From contig JAECYW010000004.1 in assembly GCA_023014335.1 (NCBI GenBank), positions 1,488,001 to 1,552,000 on the forward strand: DNA of 64,000 bases, read 5' to 3'. The notes below the pieces were generated by a model that saw only the letters and a program-made list of their open reading frames with translations, was not told the DNA's origin and did not search any database. How positions within the stretch are numbered: the stretch's first letter is position 1; every line of letters starts with the position of its first letter. Positions 58,379-64,000 of this stretch are shown piece by piece. The stretch is from Galerina marginata. Its lineage: Eukaryota > Basidiomycota > Agaricomycetes > Agaricales > Galerinaceae. The translations under genes were made by a program, and so were the position numbers.

Positions 58379-59356
58379 ATGGCCACTACTACTCAAATGT
58401 TTTGCCCATCTTCGTACGTGCCACATCTTTGGACGATCTTTCGTCAATTGACCTCAATGCCGTCGTGTTCTAGCTTCGACTTCACCTTCACTTATTACCC
58501 CGAGCACACATACTATACATCTGGAGTATCGACTCCTCCCTCCCTCAATGCGCTGTTCGACGTCGAGGATATTCCCCCAAGTTTGTCGGTCGCCAGTGTG
58601 GCCCTTCGATTTCCAGATCTTCTCCCTGCCGATTCCTTGCCCACGTCTTCGGGGGCTCAAGATTCCTTAGATAACAATGAAAGCGACGAAGTCTCGTCCA
58701 CTTCGACAGAACCGGACAACGATAACAACCCTGGTCCTCAGTCCGGAGCTCCTCCATCACCCGACTTCTTGGAGTTTCCACTACCAATACTTAATGCTAC
58801 GCCAGATGCTTTACCTTATCCTCCGTCGGCCCATTACCCTCCACTTCCCGAATATGAAGGCGCGGAACAGTCAATCACGGACCTTTCTGTACATGATGAC
58901 TATTCTACCGAATTTACCACTCCCCCTCCGGCAAAACGCAGGCGCCTCGATTCCCACAACCAGAGTACCCAGAGTACCCACGATTTTACCGACCCAGTAC
59001 CAGCGTCTTGGGTACTCGAGGAGAACGGAACTTATTGGACGAAGCCCGGTGGCTATGTATGTGCTCTCGATGCGAACAAGAAAGTGGAAACAATTCACCC
59101 CCAGTGTCGAAAATTCTGCAAATATAAAGGGGACCTTGATAGACACCTGCTGGCAAGGTATCACCGGGAGCCGTCGTTCATCTGCACCGGAAATCCTTGC
59201 GGATGCGGTCGCAAGTTCACTCGCCCCGACCCTCTGAAGCGGCATATCATCCGCCAAGTGGAAGCCAATTGCAGTCGAACCAAGGCATCAAAAACGAAGG
59301 CACCACGAGTCAGTGGAAAGCGGTCCAGGTCAAAAAAGGGAACCAGATCTCAGTAG
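58379..59356 (+). CDS. C2H2-like zinc-finger protein, 325 aa
   Basis: Single-exon gene for a probable nuclear DNA-binding protein. The N-terminal 180 residues are acidic and Ser/Pro-rich (SDEVSSTSTEPDNDNNPGPQ), as in activation regions. PPPAKRRRLD is a likely nuclear localisation signal. The C-terminal zinc region reads CRKFCKYKGDLDRHLLARYH, then FICTGNPCGCGRKFTRPDPL and KRHI. The second finger has the fungal FTRPDxLKRH form. The first has C-x3-C instead of C-x2-C and a longer spacing between histidines, so it is atypical. A basic tail (SGKRSRSKKGTRSQ) ends the protein. ATG 58379 has a good context (GTCATGGCC). The domain call is good; its target genes are unknown. Confidence 0.75.
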   Translation: MATTTQMFCPSSYVPHLWTIFRQLTSMPSCSSFDFTFTYYPEHTYYTSGVSTPPSLNALFDVEDIPPSLSVASVALRFPDLLPADSLPTSSGAQDSLDNNESDEVSSTSTEPDNDNNPGPQSGAPPSPDFLEFPLPILNATPDALPYPPSAHYPPLPEYEGAEQSITDLSVHDDYSTEFTTPPPAKRRRLDSHNQSTQSTHDFTDPVPASWVLEENGTYWTKPGGYVCALDANKKVETIHPQCRKFCKYKGDLDRHLLARYHREPSFICTGNPCGCGRKFTRPDPLKRHIIRQVEANCSRTKASKTKAPRVSGKRSRSKKGTRSQ

Positions 59357-60007
59357 TGCTTGGGCGGAGTCCCACTTCTTTCGCCTTCACAGTCGATTCG
59401 AGCTAGCGTTCAGCTGGCGCCTATTATTTTGCTAACTGACTTTTGCCAGTGGTTCACGATCTTTATTAGTACGTATTTTTAACGAGGTTTACGAACAATT
59501 CTCCCGCTACCCATCATTGTACACTATTATCTCCATGACATGTCGCCTACATATTGTATATCAGAATTATAAGTATGTGTTAATAAATTTACATGATCTT
59601 CTCACCTTTCTAAGTTTTGAACGATTGTTTTCGAATACTCTTTGACACTAGTTACCTCGAATTCGACGACAGGCGTCAACTCCTTCATCCGAATATAGTG
59701 GAGTGAACCCGATGAGAGTTCCTTGAATCAGAGTTCATTCCACAAGGCCTGAATCCTTGTGCACTGTGCCTCAAACTCAGCAAGTGAGTGTCGATCACGC
59801 AGAAACGCGCAAAGTCACAACGTGAGGGAAAGTAATGAAGTCCGCTCCGTTGATCTGCTGACCTTGCACACATCTGGTAGATCACGGAAGCATTTATAGC
59901 ATTATCTCCTGCTATCACCTTTGTCTTCCCATGTGATTGCCCAGTCACCCAAAAGTCGACGCAAATCCTTTCCCAGTTCTCTTTATCCATCCCATCGTAT
60001 CTCACCA
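59357..60007. other. Intergenic sequence
   Basis: Gap between the zinc-finger gene and the following gene. No element is recognised; a minus-strand frame at 59685-60008 lacks domain similarity. Confidence 0.35.
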
Positions 60008-60757
60008 ATGGCCGTTCCAGCTGATCTCACTGTCCTCGACATCTCAGGGAAATACATCATGGTAAGCGTCCTCCTAATACTATAACCAAGTACCGTTCAC
60101 CAGTTGTATTGACAACATCTTCTCGATCGCATGCAGAACAAAACACTCTCAGACCAACGCACGGATACCATCCTCCAACTCCAAGGCGTTGGCTGGCTGA
60201 AGCGAACGGCGATCAGCATGGGGACACTCACCATTTCCATCAAGCACTACAAAGATGACGACGGCATTGAGCACATTGACATCGATCAGGTACTTACTGG
60301 TGGTATCCCTGGTACCAGCGAGACCAGGACTCTCTGGTGGAAAGAGCGAGAGAACGAGGACCACGTTTTCGGCCACGTCATTGGCAAGTCGAGAAGAGTG
60401 AAAGTCGACGAGCTCGATGTTGCCTTCCTTCAAACCGGTTGGACGGCAGATACTCTCGAGCACGGTCTCATCCAGTCCCATGTCGAGAGCAACACCCCCA
60501 AGAGCGGCGTCACTTGGATCGCTAATCAGGTAAGTTTTCGTCGTCCGACGTCCGTCTTATGTCCCTGACAAAATTCAAGACTTGGGGAATTGAAGATATA
60601 GACGGCGAGAGGAGATATGCGAGGCACGTCAAGTTCACCGGACCTGGTGGAGAGGACATCGAGGCCAGGCTCGTCTACGATTATGGTTCGTGTACTCTAT
60701 GTTTCACCTCTCGCAAAATCATCCTGATGAAATTACCGTATAGTTGGCCCTCTGTGA
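60008..60757 (+). CDS. Fungal-specific soluble protein of unknown function, 188 aa
   Basis: Four exons fit: 60008-60061, 60137-60529, 60580-60685 and 60744-60757 (567 nt). The protein starts MAVPADLTVLDISGKYIMNK and has no signal peptide or membrane helix, so it is probably cytosolic. Distinct segments are LQGVGWLKRTAI, ISIKHYKDDDGIEHIDIDQV, LTGGIPGTSETRTLWW, FGHVIGKSRRV, TPKSGVTWIANQTWGIEDI and the C-terminal VKFTGPGGEDIEARLVYDY. Alternating beta-strand-like segments suggest a small beta-barrel, perhaps lipocalin-like, but that is a guess from pattern only. I have an impression of similar proteins in other agaric fungi. The last exon adds only five codons. Confidence 0.75.
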
Positions 60758-61027
60758 ACGCGATGCCATATTCAATTATTGTGTAACGATATGAATTTCA
60801 AGCCCTTTATGACCATGCAGTGCCTGGAAATTATAATGAATCCTTCGCTGCGTTGGTTCGACGATCGTCAGCTAAAATCATTTGATAGGTGATCCTGAGG
60901 TAATGCACTGTAGATTCGACTTCTTTTGTTTCGAGTTTTATCTACACTATGATGGTTAACCGCAGACAGAAGGACATCCGTTGAATAAATTATTGACCTC
61001 GTAAACCATAACTCTAACTATAGGCTT

Positions 61028-61645
61028 ATGGAAATCGTGACTGTTAACATCGTTGAGAGTTTGGACCCTCAACGACACGACGACCTCGCGAGCTCAAGTT
61101 AAAAAAGTGGAGTTACCCACCGACTTCCGTGCAACGCTCATCATCGTTGCCGTTGATAGTACTTTGGCTTCCGGGGTGGTTTCGAAGGACTTGGAGATAA
61201 TGTGTAGGTCAGCTCTCTGCACTTATTTGACCTCCGCTATCTCTTCTTTTTATTCTTCACGACCTGACCAACACTAGATACAAACATAAATCCCTCACTG
61301 ATTCTCCCTTAACATTCAGGGAATAATCTCAAACGCACTTCCAAGAATAGCTCTTCCATACAGCTCTACGCCGGGCTGTGCCTTCAAACGCCGTCCAAAA
61401 CCGAAACGGAGACGCCTGCCATGTCAGAAACAGCCACTGCCAGACCTGAAGCTTCCCTTCCAATCCAAATCTGCCTCCGTGATCGTCATCATGATCAGAA
61501 GTGTTTAGGTATTGCCTGTCAGCTTCACTCGAAGCACTCGGTGTCGCCGCCTTCTCCGCACTCGCGTGCTCTAGCTTCGGGAGGGCTGGCTTCGCTTCCG
61601 CTTGGCTCGTGGCCTATCGTGGCTTTGACAGCTTCTAAACTATAA
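61028..61645 (+). pseudogene. Possible decayed gene, unknown
   Basis: Two frames in succession look coding. MEIVTVNIVESLDPQRHDDL runs from 61028 to a TAA at about 61105; the other frame continues AQVKKVELPTDFRATLIIVA and LASGVVSKDLEIM. That second frame splices (donor at about 61204, acceptor at about 61319) to NNLKRTSKNSSSIQLYAGL and an open end at 61645. No in-frame ATG starts the second frame, so a frameshift is likely near 61080-61105. An upstream intron acceptor (CTAACTATAG, ending 61022) suggests more exons once existed. No domain is recognised. Confidence 0.35.
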
Positions 61646-64000
61646 TATAGGTAGGTACTACGCTTTTCTTCTATAATTTCGATCGTGAAGAACGTGGCGC
61701 CGCTTAAATGAATTCCTATTAGGCGCCTATAGATACGGACTTTGGCGCTGTCGCTGTCGTTGTCAGTCAACCGGGGGATCCACGGTCTGCGTCATATCAT
61801 CGCTTCCTTTAAGTTTGACTGAAAATTTCCTCTAACACCGACGACATTTGTCTTTCGAATCCATGTCAACATCCTGTCGGCCCTTTGATGGATAGTTGAT
61901 GCAATGATGTTGGGCTGTCGTCGCCGTTTTGAGGAGGGCGTCATAGACATCTGGGCTTGAGGTAAATTTTAATTTTCAGAGTATGCGTCGCTGAATCCTG
62001 GTGCAGGCAAGAGTTTTATGTGTTTCATGTGTGCGAGAACAGGTGTGGAAGTGAAATTTCAGACACCTCATCGGGGCTCGGGGGATGGACGGGGGTGGAC
62101 GACATCCGTCCGGACTATTCTCTCCTCATATGAAAACGGCGGTCACGCATTCGGTATCGAATACCTTGGCCTGACCAGCCTAAATTTCATAGCTTCATTA
62201 TTTTACAAGCAATGCATTGACATGTTGAAGAAATTGCGATGCGCACAGGTGAAGTACCTCCCCGCTCTCATGTTCATCCAAGATAATACCCAATCTAGTT
62301 CTCCAGATGTTTTTAAAACTCGAGCTGCAAGCTAGGATTTTCCCCATGTCCCATCCTTCTGGAGGGCCATCAGGATGCTAGGGGTAAAGGCACTGTCGTT
62401 CCCCTACCACAAGGTCGGTAGCTTCCTGTTTTTGGATGTCATTGACACCTCCCGTCTTCCAAGCCGTTAGCACACGCATACGCGGCGGTTGCATATTGAT
62501 AATTATACACCTACACAAGCTCGAAGCCTGGACATCTCCTCGCCCCGGATTAGATATTCGCTCCTTCAATGACGGATTCTGACCGTTCGCATGTCAACAC
62601 ATCATGTCGATGTCAACCTGAATCTTTGACTCGAACTCTATGAACAATTTAGGGGGCAAGGAGGTAGGAGATAAGGAGGAAGGTAGGCTGTGACCGTCCT
62701 GGTCATTGCTGGTTAGCAAGGCTAATAGTACAGGTATTAATAGGCACAGTTTTCTTACCCCGTTCCGATCAGGGTTGTTTCTACTTTGTGATCCGTGAGC
62801 TGCTAATGGTGCTGATGTTGATGTCTTGAGCGCTAATTATAACCCGCTTTGCTAGCTGTTATGTATGTATGGAAGCAGATGAACAGGCTGTATTCCGCTG
62901 TGGCCAGCGATGATGAGGTTTCGTCGTTCCCTCTAGCTGTAATCCGAGCATCTTACATTAATCGTCGGCCAGTGAACACAGCCCGGGCTGGGCATACAGT
63001 AAATACCTCTTATGATGATCACCAAGCATTCCCTTACCAGATGATTAATATGATATCAACACCAAGAACTCTCGCCACTACTCTACCACCAAGCCCGAGC
63101 TTCTGATTTTGGACCCCAAGCCAAACCTCAAGCAAATCAGGAAACGCCGTCCTCTAGGCTGTAGCGGCCCCGGGCTTTCCCCCAACCTTTTAGGCATATC
63201 CGATCATGATGGAGCTGTAATTATGTCGTCTGGGGAACGAGAGCTCATAACGCATCCGTAAAACGCGAGGGGGAAGGCCTGAGGTAAGAGCTTATAATTA
63301 ATTTTGGTTGGACGATCAAATTCCAAAGCCGGTGCTCGCCGTTTCTCCCCATCCCATCCCATCTCTACCCCATCTTATGTACACGATGAGAGAATCGCGG
63401 AATAGATGACTTTCATCATCTAATTAATCAGAACTGTTAGTTACTGATGTGTGTTGCGTTTTGAAGAAAGAAGGCTTGGTATGTGGGTGGGTAAATGCTA
63501 TCGCGGAGGGAGTCGTTGATCTATCGACATTCATATCTTATCGTACACGGCAAGCGAGAAGCATCGAATGTCCGCTTGATACTGTAATATACGATACCAA
63601 AATGTAGAGAGGCATTCTAAGGCTCCATCACAGTAAGCGCAAGAATTCCACACGCCGAGCGCGCTTGCTTACCGCGTTAACGTTGCAAGGAAATACTACA
63701 GTTTAAGTTCCTTGGATTAGATTAGATTTTCCGGTTTCTTTCCGGCCAATCTAAGTCGCCTCAAGCTCAACAGGCGTGAACGCCATAAACGGACATGGCT
63801 GAGCACGAAGGAAAGAAAGAAAAAAGCACGTCATAATTGGCCGTTCGTTCTGAATCCTTTCTTGGGAACTTCTGCTCTCCCAGCGCTTCCGACTCGGCTT
63901 CTAGGCAGCCGCAGTCATTGACATATTGTCTTTATCTTTTTTGTTCTCCCTCACGTCCTGCTCTTTCCTCTCTCTTTCCCTCTCTTCATCCTCCTCGCGT
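61646..64000. other. Stretch without a confident gene
   Basis: An open frame at 62018-62335 (MCFMCARTGVEVKFQTPHRG) and another at 62849-63106 have no recognised domain. The last 70 bases are pyrimidine-rich (CTCTCTTTCCCTCTCTTC), as in leaders of highly expressed fungal genes, so a gene may start just past the window. Confidence 0.35.

Overview
The window looks like nuclear DNA of a basidiomycete, most likely a mushroom-forming Agaricomycete. Genes are split by many 45-65 nt GT-AG introns. The recognisable families fit that group: a DUF6533 membrane protein, fungal NACHT NTPases with the typical ALHDSGER/AFHDSGER lead-in, GH79, DUF4112 and SET-MYND. No rRNA, tRNA, CRISPR or bacterial-style operon is visible.

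Left part (1-20 kb) is ordinary gene-dense chromosome. In order it holds a two-HKD phospholipase D-like protein (+), a small secreted protein (+), a secreted type-B carboxylesterase (-), a SET-MYND methyltransferase (+), a NACHT protein (+), a GH79 glucuronidase-like enzyme (+) and a DUF6533 multi-pass membrane protein (-).

Middle part (21-57 kb) is accessory. It carries seven members (M1-M7) and one broken relic of a single multi-pass membrane protein family. The members share intron positions; exon 3 is 169 nt in M3, M4, M6 and M7 and exon 4 is 77 nt in M4, M6 and M7. Between them sit a second NACHT protein, whose spliced model continues into three SH3-like modules with repeated exon sizes (51 nt three times, 12 nt three times, 96 nt twice), two DUF4112 paralogues that also share promoter elements, and a Tc1/mariner-type element with 356-bp inverted repeats. 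That element carries a SAM-domain companion gene, and its transposase is broken by a 557-bp hAT-type non-autonomous element with an 8-bp target duplication. Several repeat tracts follow: a GGATCCT-rich minisatellite, a hexamer tract, and 165-bp and 203-bp direct repeats. A frameshifted fragment of threonyl-tRNA synthetase lies at 54.6-54.9 kb.

Right part (57-64 kb) holds an atypical C2H2 zinc-finger protein, a small fungal-specific cytosolic protein, a probably decayed ORF and sequence without recognisable genes.

The strongest candidates for something undescribed are the NACHT-(SH3-like)x3 gene with its 12-nt microexons, and the membrane protein family spread around it. A functional link between them is only suggested by proximity. 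All exon structures were worked out by eye from splice signals and reading frame.
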